Of a stretch of 64,000 bases of DNA, positions 1 to 12,347 are shown one piece after another (position 1 is the first letter of the stretch; each line of letters starts with the position of its first letter). The stretch is taken from NCBI RefSeq assembly GCF_043290135.1, contig NC_134701.1, positions 34,809,501 to 34,873,500 on the forward strand. Reading direction: 5' to 3'. The notes under the pieces were generated by a model. It searched no databases. It was given only the letters and a program-made list of their open reading frames with translations, and was not told the origin of the DNA. The DNA comes from Rhipicephalus microplus. Its lineage: Eukaryota; Arthropoda; Arachnida; Ixodida; Ixodidae. The position numbers and the translations under genes were made by a program.

Positions 1-227
1 ATCAGAAGAAAACGGTTATCGGAATGAAAGCAATGCCATAATGCGTTCTTACCTACGCAATGAAGACAATCGATGAATTAGGTGTCCCTTTGTCATCGAC
101 CAATAGTCCAGCTAAAATAACGTGACCTGTTCACGTGCACATGACAAAGCAATGATCAGAAACACGTGAAACTACTGGCACACATAGCTCACTGTAGCTG
201 AAGGTTGCTTTGGGAGAAACATCTGTT

Positions 228-243
228 GATGATGATGATGATG
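228..243 (-). repeat. (CAT)n 3' tail of the LINE
   Basis: A run of GAT triplets on the plus strand directly follows the LINE 3' untranslated region. Microsatellite tails of this sort, rather than poly(A), are usual for CR1/L2-type LINEs, so this marks the 3' end of the insertion. Confidence 0.6.
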
Positions 244-342
244 AATTAAGGCCTCCCCTTTGAATCGGGGTGACAGCATGCGCCATCTAGCCTACCTTAA
301 TAGTTCGAGTTTAAATTTTGTCCCTCAACTCGGATGTCTTTT

Positions 343-3300
343 TTAATTTCGCCCAGCCGCTACTCTTGGCTGGGATGTTATTTTATCGACTTCTCTGCTT
401 TTCCTCCACCAATACTCCAGCCGCTGCTTAGTAATACCTACTGCTGCCCAGTTAATGCTTCCGTCCACCGCGAAGCCCAGCGCCTCAGGGAGTGTGACTT
501 TCCCCCCTTTTCTATCCGGCTGAATCTTTTGGCATTCCATGACTATGTGGTCGATTGTTTCTTTATTTATGCCACATCCAACACATGTCTCATCCTGTGA
601 CGAATATTTGCTCCTGTAAGTTAGAGTTCTCAAGCAGCCAGCCCGCGCCTCAAAGAGCAACGCACTACTTTTATTGTTGTCATAAAAGTTCTCTTTCCGG
701 ATATCTTGTTTGCCTGCCTTGTAGATTCCCAGCGATCCCTTCTTTTCCATCCTCTCTTTCCACATGAGCGTCTCTGTTTCCCTCACTTGCTTTTTAACTG
801 GCCCCCTTTGTTTATTTGCCGCGGTCAAGTTGTATTTAGTCGCCAGCTTTCGCGTCCTCTTCCGCCATTGGGTGTCCACACTTTTCAGGTACAGGTACCT
901 GTGCACTCTGGCTGCCCAGTTCTTCTCATCTAAATGTCTAAGTCGCTCCTCAAACCGTATTTTTCTTTGCGCTTCCCTCGCCTCAAATGAAGCCCAACCC
1001 ATATCGCCTTGTACAGCCTCGTTTGTAGTCTTACTGTGAGCTCCCAGAGCTAGCCTGCCGACTGCCTTTTGGTTAACCTCCAGCCCCGACAGGATATCTG
1101 ACTTTAGGCATAATACGGCATTAGCGAACGTGAGCGCCGGCACCATTACCCCTTTCCAGATGCCTCGTACTACCTCGTACTTATTGTATCCCCAAAGTGC
1201 TCTATGTTTCATTACTGCTGCATTTCGTCTCCCTTTCAGTTTGAGGTGTTCTTCATGAGCATTCAGGTAGCCTTTTCCTTCATTAAGCCAAACCCCCAAG
1301 TATTTGTACTTATTTACTAATGGTATGGCTTCCTGTTGTATCCTTATTGGTGCTACATGAGCTTGCTCGTTGAACACCATGACTCCAGATTTCTGTGGGT
1401 TGAAATGTAGGCCTAGGTACGTTGCCTCATCACCACAAATGTCAGCCAGTTTTTGAAGTTCTTCCGCATTATCCGCCAGCAGCACTATATCGTCTGCGTA
1501 CATCAATCCCGGAATCCGTTGCTTCACTAACACTCCATTGCTTCGGTATGACAAATCAAAGCCCAATCCACTCTCCTCTAGTCGTCTTTCCATTCCTCTA
1601 ATGTACAGTGTGAACAGCAATGGCGAAAGAGGGCACCCCTGTTTTAAACCTCTTCGAATGAACACGGGCTCTGTGCATGTACGCCCTTCCCATGTAATGT
1701 GTGCCCTGTTATCCTCATATATTGCCCTTAGCAGCCCTACAAATTCCAACCCAATCCCCTCCTCTTCCAGTATATGCCACAGCAATCCCCTGTCCACGTT
1801 GTCATAGGCACCCTTTATGTCCAGAAATAGTAGCCATGTTGGTCTGCCCTGTGCTGCCCAAATTTCGATGGTCTGGGATATGACGAAAAGATTGTCTTCC
1901 AAGCGTCGACCTGGCCTAAACCCATTTTGCAGTTCCCCTAAAATACCGTTACTTTCAACCCACCTCAACAACTCGGCCTTGATGGCTTGTATAGCTACTC
2001 TATAGAGCACTGACGTGACTGTAATCGGCCTGTAAGAGCTTGCCTTGTCCCTTTCTCCCTTGCCTTTGTAGATCAAACTCAATCTACTTTCGCGCCAGTG
2101 AGAAGGAATCCTCTTGAATTTTATAGCGCGCTCGATGGCTCCATACAAGTGCGCCTGTCCCGCTGGTCCCAAATGGTTGATAATCTCTATCGGGATTCCA
2201 TCCGGTACTGTTGCCGTACTTTTGGGAACACTGTGTTCTGCCTTTTTCCAGTCCAAAAATTTGATACTAAATTTTTCTTCTGCCACTGTTTAATTTGCCA
2301 TCTGTGTTCATATAGCCGACCTCTCGCGTGCTTGGCCGAAAGTATTTCCTATGACCCCATGTAGGTATTCTAATGCTCTGTCCCCCAGGAGAACGTTACC
2401 GTCCCCGTCCTGTATCTGAGTCTGCATCTCTTTAGTCGTCGTTCCCCATGCTTTTAAATGGTTCCAGAATTTTAGGGGGGCGCTCTTATCCTTCTTACGT
2501 ATGTCTGATACCCATTTCTCACTCGCAGCTTTAATCTTCGCTTGTACTAGTTTCTGCACCTAAAATTTCTTTTCTCGGTACCGGCTCCACTGTAACTGCA
2601 CCTCATCATCCTGATATCCCATTTGCTTTGCTTTTCTGTGCAGTCTAGAGGCCCGTCGTCGCTCTTCAATAGCCAGTTTAATTTCCTTGTCCCACCAGCT
2701 TCGTGGTTTCCGTTTACCCCTCCAGCGGTTTTTTTTCCTCACTTTGTTTATTTCCTTTTGTATACAACTAACAACCGCGTCATATTCCCACACCTTTGTT
2801 GGCTGTGCTTCTAATTCTCTTTCGATGCTATTGACGATGTCTGCTATCTGCCTTTCGCTTACTTTCGGGAGCCCAACCTCCTGTGTTTTCTTCCTAGCCC
2901 CCCCACTGTCAAATTTCAGGATTATACGCCTGTGGTCGCTGCCCAGACTGTTTTCTCCTTCTTTATCTATCGTCATTTGGTTCAACCGCTCGTACGTGTG
3001 CTCTGAGACCAGGCCGTAGTCTATGCAAGACTGTCTACTGCCACTTTGCCACGTTATCTGCCCGTCGCATTTATGTTCCCGGTTAACTATTACCAGTTGC
3101 TGTTCTTCACACATATCGATAACCATTGCACCGTTATAGTCTGTATATCCATCTAGATCCTCAATGTGGGCATTTAAATCTCCTACTAATATCACCTCGC
3201 CAGATTCTTTAAATTTTTTTATGTCCTTCCTGAGGCAGTCCACCCACTCTTTATTTTGTTCTCTGGCGTCATTCCCTGTCCACAGATAGGCCACTCCCAA

Positions 3301-3582
3301 CCACGTCTTTTTTCCCCCAACCGTTCCACAAACCAACAAGTGCTCCTTACAGCCCTGATTTTCCCTCTGCCAATTCCCTCCTCGCCTAATCAACATGCCC
3401 ACGCCTCCACCTTTCCTTTCTCCCGCTGCCCTGTTGCACCCCACCCATACGTAATCATCCATCACTGGTGGCTCCTCCATATCTCTCAGGTGGGTTTCGG
3501 TCAGGGCGTACACGTCAATTTCTTCTTTCTCGAGTTGGGTTTGTATCTCAATCCATTTTTCCTGCTTGCGGCCGCCTTGCAT
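343..3582 (-). pseudogene. LINE ORF2: AP endonuclease-reverse transcriptase (three in-frame stops)
   Basis: The protein nicks target DNA and reverse-transcribes the LINE RNA there. One frame runs from the MQGGRK start at 3582 to 343, about 1,080 codons. The N-terminal third is an endonuclease/exonuclease/phosphatase domain with the ETHLRD, GDLNAH (about 3165-3182) and SDH (2932-2940) motifs. The centre is an RT with the F-x-D-I-K-G-A-Y-D block and the catalytic YADD (codons at 1489-1500). The C-terminus has a C-x2-C...H...C motif. Stops interrupt the frame at 2560-2562 (TAG), 2308-2310 (TGA) and 2290-2292 (TAA), all in the endonuclease-RT linker; the RT domain itself is open. The start was chosen at the methionine equivalent to that of the related LINE at 51651. 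Confidence 0.88.
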
Positions 3583-4862
3583 GTTTATATAACTAATTTT
3601 AATCCCCCGGTTAATTTTCCTTTTCTTTCCTTTGTGTTTCCGCCGCCGTGCATCAGTGCCCCCTCCTTCCTGCCTTTCACCACCCCCTCCACTCAGTCCG
3701 CCTTCTTCTTGAACGTTTGGCCTCCCCCCAAAAAAGCCACCGCGCTGGCTGCCAATCGGTGCCCTACATGCTCAGCGTGACGGTTACTGAAGTGTATGCC
3801 GTCAGACACAAACGCCCTGTTGCGGCCTGCATGGACCAGGTTTCGGTTCAGGTTGACCACCTCGAACTTCATCGTTTTACCCAGAGTCCAAAGCTCCCTG
3901 TTTGCCACCGCCCTTTCTACGTGGACTCCCTGTTTCTGCACCTCCGGCACCGTGCAGACAGCAATCTGCACGTCCTCCGAGGTCGCCCTCAGCTCAGTGA
4001 TCCCCTTCGCAATCTACTTTGCGAACCCTCCCCCGCGTCCCTGCAACACATCGTTCACACACCCCATTACCACTACTAAACTGCGGTCCTCCATTCTATC
4101 CCACAGTTGCTCCTTTGCTTGTTGCATCACTACCCCTACTCTTTTCCGGGAAGCTTGCTCACCTTCATGCGTTCGTCGTCTCCCACCCTCCCCTTAATCA
4201 CCTCTCCCACCCTGGCCATGTTGGAGTCGCCGACAACAATCACTTGGCGCCTCCTCTGGTCTTTAGCCGGCACTTTTGCAGGTGTTCGGGGACTACTGTG
4301 GTTGACCACGGCAGCCAAGGACCTGGCTGGCGATCCCCCACTTCCCTGCGCCGCCTCGGGGCTTTCTTTGTTACCCGAGTCCGCTCTGCGTTGACGGACA
4401 CCGCTCGTGCGCGCAGCATCAGTCACCCCCTGTGGGTCTGCGTTCCCGCCGGCGTGCCACTCGTTGTTCTGAGCCCGCGCACTCGCGTCGTCTCCTGCCG
4501 CCGGAGTCACGAGCTCTTCCACCCGCTTTTCAAGCTGGGCCTGCTTTTCCGGAGCTTCGTCCAGTTCGGCCACCTTGCGCACCAACTGGGCGGTCTTCGC
4601 CTGTCGTCAATAGCTAGCGCCACAGCCAATGTGGCGGTTGGAAAGAAAACTTGCACTCTCACAGGCGAAGAAAAGCTTTCGGCGGGCCGCACCAGAGGGT
4701 GAGATTGGGTGGCTGTCCTCCAACTAAGCGCTGGCCACCTAGTGACTGTGCCTCGAAACGATGCTAACAGGGTCAACCTCAAAAGAAGATGCGCCACCAC
4801 GTTGCACGCGTTGATAAGCAGCCGGATAGTTCCCTCATTTTCACCATGCCGCGCACGCAAGT
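3583..4862 (-). pseudogene. LINE ORF1: coiled-coil plus SGNH-esterase-like protein (frameshifted)
   Basis: ORF1 of CR1-type LINEs is an RNA-binding or chaperone partner of ORF2 and in some families carries an esterase. Here an acidic, Ala/Glu-rich probable coiled coil (4500-4585) precedes three SGNH landmarks: block I GDSN at 4219-4230, block III (G-x-V-N-D) around 4047-4058, and block V with the Asp-x-x-His pair (DGIHF) at 3789-3803. A frameshift lies near 4136 and a stop near 4014, so the protein is broken. The segment 4586-4862 is ORF1 N-terminus or 5' untranslated sequence in another frame. The esterase assignment rests on motif order and spacing. Whether the enzyme was active is unknown. 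Confidence 0.72.
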
Positions 4863-6543
4863 CCTAAATAAAATTAAGAGAGAGATGTCAAAGATTTCTG
4901 AAGTATGCTGCAATGCGTGACATTGCGGTGGAAGGTGGAAATGTTTAGCTATATTACTTCTTCAAGATGCAGATGGCGTGCGTTGGATAACGGAGCGAAT
5001 CAGAAGCTCACGCATAGGAAAGAAGGTAAAGGACACTACGGTGATTTGGCGGAATCAATTCGCCCACGATGACTCAATTATCGCTGGTGCCTCCACCATT
5101 ATTAAGCATGTGTGCATCCTTATCAATATTTGAGCTTCTCTAAGCACGGAGTGTAGTGTCGTTTATATGAGCAAGCGCTTTAGGAAATTCGCTTTGTTTC
5201 GAGTGTTAATGTATTTTTCGCACGTGCTTCTTTATTATTTCTCAAATCAAGCTGCTGCAATGCTTCCTCCGAACATTTTCGACTTAACATGTCTGTATAT
5301 GCATGCACAAAAGTGAGCGTACGAGGGTCGCGCGTGCGTAGCATGTGTTTATGTATGTTCGTGTGTATATATCATGTCCATGCATTTGTAAATGCATAGT
5401 GTGCGTTTCTATATCTGCTTTGAATATCAACTACTGCCAACATGAACAAGTGAGTATTCAGAAGGACATGACCTTATTCAATATAAACGTAAGAATTTGG
5501 ATTGGCGAGAGAAACCTATGTTCAACTCAAAATTGTCATTATTCTTACGCAATAAATTGTTGACGAAAATATACATGCGCAAGTCTCATAGTCTAAAACT
5601 GCAGCGGGACACTTCTATTACAAGGAGCACTCGTATTTCAATCAAAAATACGATTTGCCTTATGTGAAAATGCACTGGCCCTGGCATAGCTCAGTGTAAT
5701 CAAGTGAGTGGCATGTATAATCAGCCTTTGATGGGACAAAGGAACTCAATGAGATACATCCAATTGGTAGCATGAGTCACAGTGGAAAGAGTTGCTTTGA
5801 AAATTGTTGTTTCTGGAGAGAACGAGCAGGTCTTGTGTGAAATCGAACATTTATGCAAACGGGACCGATTTGAGGACAACGTTTAGGAAGCTGACATCAC
5901 AGCACGTACCCCATACCTACTGGCAGCGTTATTCAAGCAGTGAGAAATGTTATACATGTAGGGGACCACTATGGATATCTTTTCGTGACAAAGGCGCTCC
6001 GTTCTCTTACGAGAATAATTTACGCCTTTGAACAACTTCATCAGTTCTTGACAGCCCCCAAGGTTTCTGTATCAAGGTAACCCGCAAACATCAGCCTTTC
6101 CACTTGGCCCAGGAAATTTCCTTTCATCTAATGCGTGCAAGTTTTCTGGAGCCCAGCTCACATCGCGGTAAAGATAATACTGGGCTTGACTATCTTAGAA
6201 CCTGATGTCAATAGCAAGGTACCCTTTACGTATTGGGGCTTCTACAGCCAACACAAACAGTCCTCGTGATTAGATTCTTCTTTGTCCTCTGTTTGCTCTT
6301 CTGTGCAGTCGCCATGGTGTGCCATGTGACTAGGTCCTCTGCCTGATATATGTGTGTGTTCCTTCTAATAAACTTCATATGCTAGTTCAGCGCCTTGCCA
6401 TCTTCACTTTTGTCTTTGTCTCTTTAAATCTACTTAAGAAAACTTTGAATGCGCCCACGTGATTGCAAAAAAATGGCCGAACTTAAACTCAGCAGGCACG
6501 TTTGAGATGGCCACCTGATTCCAGTACACGAGCAGCCGAGTGG
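4863..6543. other. AT-rich intergenic DNA, no gene recognised
   Basis: Short frames only, none with a recognisable domain. A T-rich stretch with an AATAAA at about 6366-6371 and the surrounding 6240-6420 segment look like the end of an old retroelement, but nothing identifies a family. Confidence 0.4.
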
Positions 6544-6745
6544 CTAGGAAAGGGATGAGAACCTACGTGACCTGGCCCACAGGAAGGCAGCCACGAGGAC
6601 AGCAGCGACAACCAGAGCAATGGTAGGGGGTATAGCTGCACCTACTAGCCTGGTCACTAACGACGGTAGTGCTACAATAAAAAAGGTCTTGTTGAGGACA
6701 GAGAATCCGAAAAAAGTGGTAATGAATACAGGCAGAAATGCACCA
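6544..6745 (-). CDS. Possible 3'-terminal exon of a host membrane protein
   Basis: On the minus strand a pyrimidine-rich tract ending in CAG (6746-6748) looks like a splice acceptor. It is followed by an open frame of about 66 codons to a stop at 6544. The peptide is strongly hydrophobic, with two likely membrane segments (around FFGFSVLNKTFFIVAL and TIALVVAAVLVAAFLW), and ends in a basic RSRRF stretch, as in the last helices and cytosolic tail of a multi-pass transporter. I cannot name the family. No upstream exon was identified, and it could be chance in AT/GC-mixed repeat DNA. Confidence 0.22.
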
Positions 6746-7097
6746 CTGAAATGCATGCATGTAAAAACAGAACTTTATCATAGCCGCAGAGAACCAAATA
6801 ACCCCTGTGTTCAGAAACGCTCCTTGACTAGTACTTCACATGTCAATGCCTTCACACAGAGCGTTCGAAAAATGTTTGTGCGGCCTTGTAACTGTCTAAA
6901 GCAGCGCATTGCAGACGTGTTTGTGCTGAATTGAAAGTGGTGGCAAATCAGGTTGAAGTCAAAGAGCGTTTCTGAATACGTGTGTAGCAGCTCGTACAAT
7001 GTGGAGTCAATCTGGTTGCCAATTACAGCGTATCATTTTTTGTCCTCTTCCACCTTTATTTTTTGTACCGCCGCAGTGTTCATCTCGTAATATATGT
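6746..7097. other. No gene seen
   Basis: Unique-looking sequence between the possible exon and the SINE fragment. No coding, RNA or repeat signal could be supported. Confidence 0.3.
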
Positions 7098-7262
7098 AAT
7101 TGTTGCAGTTTTACATCCCAAAACCACGATATAATTTTGAGCGACGTTGTAGAGGAAGGCTCCGGATATTGAAGCACCAGGGGTTCTTTTATGTGCACCT
7201 AAATCGAAGGTCAAGCGCCTCAAGCTATTTTAGCCTCCACTTAAAATGCACGGGCCTCTCCG
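7098..7262 (-). mobile_element. Ruka-like SINE body fragment
   Basis: The reverse complement matches the tRNA-unrelated body of the SINE at 42188-42424: the segments CATCCCAAAACCACGAT, GAGGAAGGCTCCGGA and GGGGTTCTTTTATGTGCAC have direct counterparts there. The tRNA-like head with its A and B boxes is missing, so the copy is 5'-truncated and diverged. It has no protein and depends on LINE enzymes. I recognise this body from the tick SINE family called Ruka; the family name is from memory. Confidence 0.7.
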
Positions 7263-7286
7263 AAATGGGTGACATTAATAAGATAT

Positions 7287-7444
7287 TGTGAAGACGCGGG
7301 CTCAACGAGCACATGAAGAACCGCGAATAAATACGCTTTATCTATTACAGGAAAAGCCTGTAACTTCATATGCGTCTCTGCCCTCAGCGAAAGACACTCG
7401 CGCTGTTTTGTTGTGACCGCCACTAGATTATGCGCGTGGTATTA
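7287..7444 (-). repeat. 3' LTR of element A
   Basis: It begins TGTGAAGACGCGGG and aligns along its length with 17941-18102. Both LTRs translate by chance to similar peptides containing LAVTT/MAVTT and LQAFP, which confirms homology. A purine tract on the minus strand (AGGGGAAT) precedes it, as a polypurine tract should. The right edge is uncertain by a few bases. Confidence 0.7.
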
Positions 7445-7625
7445 TTCCCCTAAAAAAAGCATTGCTCTAATGTGAAACGTAGGGAAGCAAGTTAAAACCA
7501 AAACTACACAGTTAGTCACTGAAAGTAAGCACGTGGACAATTTCTGGTGAATGTCTGCGGCACTTCGAACACAGAATGCCATCCGGAACCTCGTAGTTGA
7601 CGTCACTGATGTGTCACACGTAGGG

Positions 7626-10600
7626 TCAGAAGTATCTTTGAAACAGCTTTTCGGAGAGGCCACACCGACAAATAAGTGTCGATACCCATAACTTAGCGTC
7701 CACTTTGTATATGATGGATCTGTTTTGTAGGTTGAAATGTTTGGCATTGTCGGCTTTTTGTTCGGCGATTCGCAACGTTGCAAGTTGCCTGGCGTCTTCT
7801 CGCTTCGTAAACTCTTCGGCGTTCATATCATAGCCATCATTTTTTGGGGTGAGCATCACGTCTAACGTTGTTTTAACTTCACGTCCGTAAACGAGACCTA
7901 AGAATGTCACTTGAGTGGTCTCCTGATGAGCCATGTTTTACGCGAATGTGACGTATGGGGCTAAATGCCATTCCATTTTTTGTGCTTTACATCTACGTAC
8001 ATGCTTATCAGGCCAGATAGGGTCTTTTCTATACATTCGGCGAGCCCGTTGGTCTGGGGACGGTACGCCATTGTCTTCCTATGAGCTACATCACTTAGAT
8101 GAAAAGCGGTGTCCTGAAGCTCGGCTTTGAACGCAGTACCTTCGTCAGTGATGTGCATTGCGAGAGAACCGTGTCTTAAAACGATGGCTTCGGATGAAAA
8201 AATGCGCTGCTTCAGCTACTGTTGCCCTGGCAGAGCGCCTGTCACCACGTATCGCGTTAGGTAATCTGTGGCGATGATTATCCACGTGTTTCCAGGGACA
8301 AACCTTGGAAAATGACACAGAAAATCACGCCAATTTGTGCAAATGGTGTTGCCTGCACTCGCACAGGCTGCAGCAGGTCGGCTGGCTTGATAGATGGTGG
8401 CTTGTGACGCTGACAATAAGATATGCCTGTACATAAATTTTGGCAGTCCGGGCAAGTCTTGGCCAATAATAGGTTTGTATGATGCTCGCCAATGTTCTTT
8501 TGCGGCCCAAGTGAGCAGCGGTAGGTAAGTCGGGGCAGGCTTGCAGTACCTCACGTTGAAGCGAAGAAGACAGAACGAGAAAGTAGGTGCTGCCGGTGGA
8601 TGAAAAATTCTTATAAAGGACGTTGTTGCGCACGCAGTACGACGCCATCTCTTTAAAAACAACTTCGACACGCCATTTTCTTGTCCTTATAGGTAATTTA
8701 TGAGTGGTAGCACTTGAGTGTCGTCGCGGTGCTGTTGCGAAAAGGCAGCAGTATCCACAATTCCTAAAACAGGCTTTGTCGTCGTGGTCGTCCGGGAGGG
8801 GGGGGGGCGTATTAACGGGAGACCGGGAAAGATAGTGGGTATCGGCGTGTCATCTTCCCGACTTGTAGGCAACAGTGAAGGCAAATTATTGAAGCCTAAG
8901 ACTCTGGCGTACAAAAAGGCCGCATAGATCTTTCAAATTGATTAACGAACAAAGCGAGTGGTGATAGCTAATAACGGTGAATGGGCGGCCGTACAAATAA
9001 GAACGAAACTTCATGACTGTCCATACCACTGCAAGACATTCTTTCTTCGTCGTAGTGTAGTTTGCTTCTGCTCGGGACAGCGCCCTACTGGCGACGATGA
9101 TCACCTTTTCGTTGTCGCACTGCGCCTGTACGAGCACTAATCCAAGACCCACAATACAGGCTTCTGTATTCAGTATTGCTGGCACATCTTCATCGAAATT
9201 GGCGAGCACGGGAGGTGTTTGCATGAGCTGACAAAGCTCGTGAAGTGCTTGCCGCTGGTTGCGCCGCTTTAAAATGAGATATCTTCCCTAGTGAGCTGTA
9301 TAAACGGCCATGCATTGCGGGAGAAATGGACAATAACTCGCCGGTTATAGAGTCAGAGTCCTAAAACGTCGCGCTAGTTTTTTGTCTGATGGCTTCGGGA
9401 CATTTGCCACGGCAGCAATATTATTCGGGTTGTGTCGAATCGCTTCGCTGCTCACGCCATGACCAAGGAATTGAAGTTCGTGGAAGTCGAAGTGATACTT
9501 TTCAGGTTTCAGTATAAGACTGGCCAAGCGTATCGCTTCAAAAACTGTTTCAAGTCTTCGTAAGAGTTCCTTGAAAATCGCTGAAAAGATAATCACGTCG
9601 TCAGGGTACATCAAGTAGGTTTGCCACTTCAGTTCTGACAGTACCGTGCTTATCAGACGCTGGAATGTTGCTGGCGCTGAACACAAACTGAAAAGAAGTA
9701 CCTGAAAATTATCGATTCCGTCAGCCGTAACAAACGCAGTCTTCTCACGATCTCTCTCATCTACATTGATTTGCCAGCAGCCACTTCGCAAGACCATGAA
9801 CGAAAAGTAGCGTGCGTTTCGTAAACCGTCCAATGAATCCTCAATGCGTGGCAGAGACTAGACGTCCTTTTTTTTGTGATCTGATTGAGCTTCTGGTAGC
9901 CGGTGCGGAAACGCAAGCTGCCACTCTTTTTTTGACGAGTTCTACGGGTGATGCCCAAAGACTAATAGATAGCCTAATAAAGAAATCTTTCAACATTGTT
10001 TTCACTTGTTTTTAAATTGCCTCAAGATTCGTTGGGGCGACACGATGAAAATTTCGCCGGATAGGTCTGACGTCGGTATCCGTGATGATGTGGTATTTTG
10101 TCAGTGGCGTTTGACCAGCTCTTATGTGTGGATGAAGAGCAGCCGGAGAACTTGTTGATCAGCGTGAAAAGGCGGTCTCGCTCAATGGTGGATAACGTCA
10201 GACTAACGCTGAAAGGTGTCGGTGTATTGATAGTAAACGCTCCTGCCTCCTCCACTAAATTGCAATTTTCTATTGGAGCGACTTCATTGAAATAGGCAAT
10301 ACCCATGCTTTTAGCAATGTGTCGGTGTTCTCTGCTGAAATTTGTCAAAAATAGTTCAGGCCATTCATCAGTAACAGCGGTAGCAGCTTTGGCAACTTAA
10401 ATGCCACGTGTGAATTTGAGCTCCTTGATGTTTTCAGCGAGGCCAGTAACCTTTCGCAAGATCTCACAGTGTACGGATACGAGGAATCAACTTCGTGGCC
10501 ACAGTATGACGTCGCCACCAGTCATACGTAAGTGAGGTGGCTGGTGTTCCGCATCAGTAGCAGTGTCCTACTATATAGCTAACTTTACACTTCTGTCGTG

Positions 10601-10995
10601 CATGCTATTCACAGCCCCGTACTGCACGAGAACTCCATTCCTAATATAAGCCATTTAGAGCACTCGTGAAGAATGATGAGGGCAGCGGCATAGGTGGAAC
10701 CAGCGATAAAGAGCTAGGCCGTGCACTTTCCAACCACTGTCATCAACTGACCTCCTGCAGTTTTTATATTGGGTCCGTGCCAACATTTCTAGACAATCCT
10801 TAATTGGTCGGCTAGCTGCAGGCTAATTATAGAAAAGTGAGAGCCAGTGTTCCCAGGAGCCGTCACTTGGTTGCCGTCAATGTGAACGACGAGGTCAGCA
10901 CTGATAACGTCGGTTACGTCGGCGGTCGCCTCACTCGTCGAATCATTCGTTGCTGTCGTCGTCTTTGACATCGGTAGCTCAGAGCTGTCATTCAT
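7626..10995 (-). pseudogene. Element A pol remnant (protease, RT, RNase H, integrase)
   Basis: Read on the minus strand, the fragments come in gypsy order. A protease piece (10789-10995) has NTGSHFS in place of DTGA. A linker lies at 10022-10348. The RT (9345-9833) has its catalytic box altered to YPDD. RNase H (8886-9224) has the L-S-R-A-E-A-N-Y...K-E-C-L-A-V-V-W block. The integrase zinc-binding region is at 8216-8671, the core at 7961-8158 (YRPQTNGLAE), and the C-terminal domain at 7626-7934 with a VYGREV motif. Frame changes and stops separate every piece, so none is functional. The G-rich run near 8800 lies in an RNase H-integrase linker. Confidence 0.82.
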
Positions 10996-11165
10996 CTGGA
11001 ACGGGGGCTGTTCGGCATTGCGATGATTGGCCGATCACATACATCACGCCACCCACAATGGCATCAGCCGATAACACGCGACAACCCAATAGTCATCGCA
11101 TTTCCTGACGCAATGCTCCCCCGGTCCGTGTTTCACTCAGGAGAGGTGAAATGGGGTCTTCCACG

Positions 11166-11322
11166 TGTAAAGCGGGTTTATTGAAGGACTCAGCAAGCGG
11201 GTGGTAGCTCTAAAGGAAGGCAGGCGAACCCAGATGACGGTGCTTGATCGCCGATCTCGTGTCTTTTTCTTGTGCTAATGATAGCTGACCTGATGGTATC
11301 AACGTCTTTCTTATTCACTACA
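11166..11322 (-). repeat. 3' LTR of element B
   Basis: 157 bp, TG...CA. It differs from 16240-16396 at three positions and is preceded on the minus strand by a GGGGGTAAT polypurine tract. Confidence 0.95.
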
Positions 11323-11360
11323 ATTACCCCCGGCGACAAAGTTGAAGCCATCCTGGCGAT

Positions 11361-12347
11361 CTAACACGTGGGGACAAGCGGGTCAAAGTACGGCTTCAGA
11401 CGGTTTACGTGAACGATATCACGTCCACGTCGACGACGGTCGCTCGGTGACGTGAGGGGTTCAATGGTGTAGTTCACGGGTGAAGTACGCTCGACCACGC
11501 GGTAGGGACCATGATAATTGGAGAGTAGTTTGGGTGATACACCAGGGGCGCAGGGTGGTACATGAAGCCATACAAGTGCTCCAGGAACGAACGTTGGTGC
11601 AGAACTATGGTCGTCGTCACGGATCTCCTTCTGGCGCTGTTGGTCGCATGTAGTAAGCCGCTTGGCTAGCTTGCGGCACTCTTCTGCGTAACGAGCGGCT
11701 TCCGAGACAGGCTTGTATTCGGAGGGATCTGGCGAGTATGGCAGTAAAGTGTCGATGGTGTGTGATGGTTCGCGACCGTACAGGAAAAAAAATGGGGAAA
11801 ACCCGGTAGTGACTTGCGTAGTGGTGTTATACGCGTATGTAACAAATGGGAGAACGAGGTCCCAGTTTGTTTGATCAGAAGCGACATGCGTAGCGAGCAT
11901 GTACCCCAGAGTACGATTAAACCGCTCAGTCAAGCCGTTCGTCTGTGGGTGGTAGGCTGTACTCTTCCGGTGAACCATATGGCACTGTTGAAGAAGTGCT
12001 TGTATTACATCGGAGAGGAAAACACGCCCTCGGTCACTGAGGAGTTCTCGAGGAGGACCATGACGAAGCACAAAACGATTGAGTATGAAAGTTGCGACTT
12101 CTTGTGCTGCAGCTGTGGGGAGAGCAGCAGTTTCAGCGTACTGTGTTAGATGATCCACTGCCACGATAGCCCATCGGTTGCCTGCCGTTGTTAATGGTAG
12201 TGGTCCGTAGAGGTCAATTCCTACTCGGTCGAATGGGCGGTCTGGGCATGGAAGTGGCTGCAATGAACCTGTTGCAGGATGTGGCGGGCTTCTCCGCCGC
12301 TGACATTCGTGGCAGCCGCGAATGAACTGGCGGACGAAGGTAAACAT
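11361..12347 (-). CDS. Element B integrase (open reading frame, separated by frameshift)
   Basis: Integrase joins the cDNA to host DNA. This open stretch of about 328 codons starts inside the HHCC zinc-binding domain (C-H-E-C-Q-R-R), then has the DDE core: IDLYGPL with the first Asp, LLSDRGR with the second, and [13 protein letters not shown] with the region of the third. It ends in the C-terminal domain with GPYRVV and [14 protein letters not shown]. No chromodomain is visible. The upstream RT-RNase H frame is joined by a frameshift near 12350, so in this copy integrase would not be made as part of Pol unless translation slipped. Confidence 0.88.
   Translation of the reverse strand: MFTFVRQFIRGCHECQRRRSPPHPATGSLQPLPCPDRPFDRVGIDLYGPLPLTTAGNRWAIVAVDHLTQYAETAALPTAAAQEVATFILNRFVLRHGPPRELLSDRGRVFLSDVIQALLQQCHMVHRKSTAYHPQTNGLTERFNRTLGYMLATHVASDQTNWDLVLPFVTYAYNTTTQVTTGFSPFFFLYGREPSHTIDTLLPYSPDPSEYKPVSEAARYAEECRKLAKRLTTCDQQRQKEIRDDDHSSAPTFVPGALVWLHVPPCAPGVSPKLLSNYHGPYRVVERTSPVNYTIEPLTSPSDRRRRGRDIVHVNRLKPYFDPLVPTC

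Larger units (their letters stand above)
228..4862 (-). mobile_element. LINE (CR1/L2-like non-LTR retrotransposon), nearly full length, inactive
   Basis: A two-ORF LINE read on the minus strand. ORF1 remnants (3693-4585) carry SGNH-esterase blocks. ORF2 (343-3582) carries an AP-type endonuclease, then RT, then a C-terminal Cys/His motif. The 3' end is a (CAT)n-type tail at 228-243. The order and the esterase ORF1 fit the CR1/L2 group of LINEs (family knowledge); the exact clade is inferred. The 5' limit near 4862 is approximate, set where GC-rich ORF1-like sequence gives way to AT-rich DNA. ORF1 has frameshifts and ORF2 has three in-frame stops, so this copy cannot move by itself. It is related to, but clearly different from, the LINE at 50460-55012. 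Confidence 0.85.

Noticed and set aside
4019..4702. 227-codon plus-strand open frame
   Set aside because: It is antisense to the GC-rich ORF1 of the first LINE and has no domain of its own.
6240..6420. LTR or LINE end near an AATAAA
   Set aside because: Only the polyadenylation-like hexamer and a T-rich context support it; no partner repeat or coding sequence was found.
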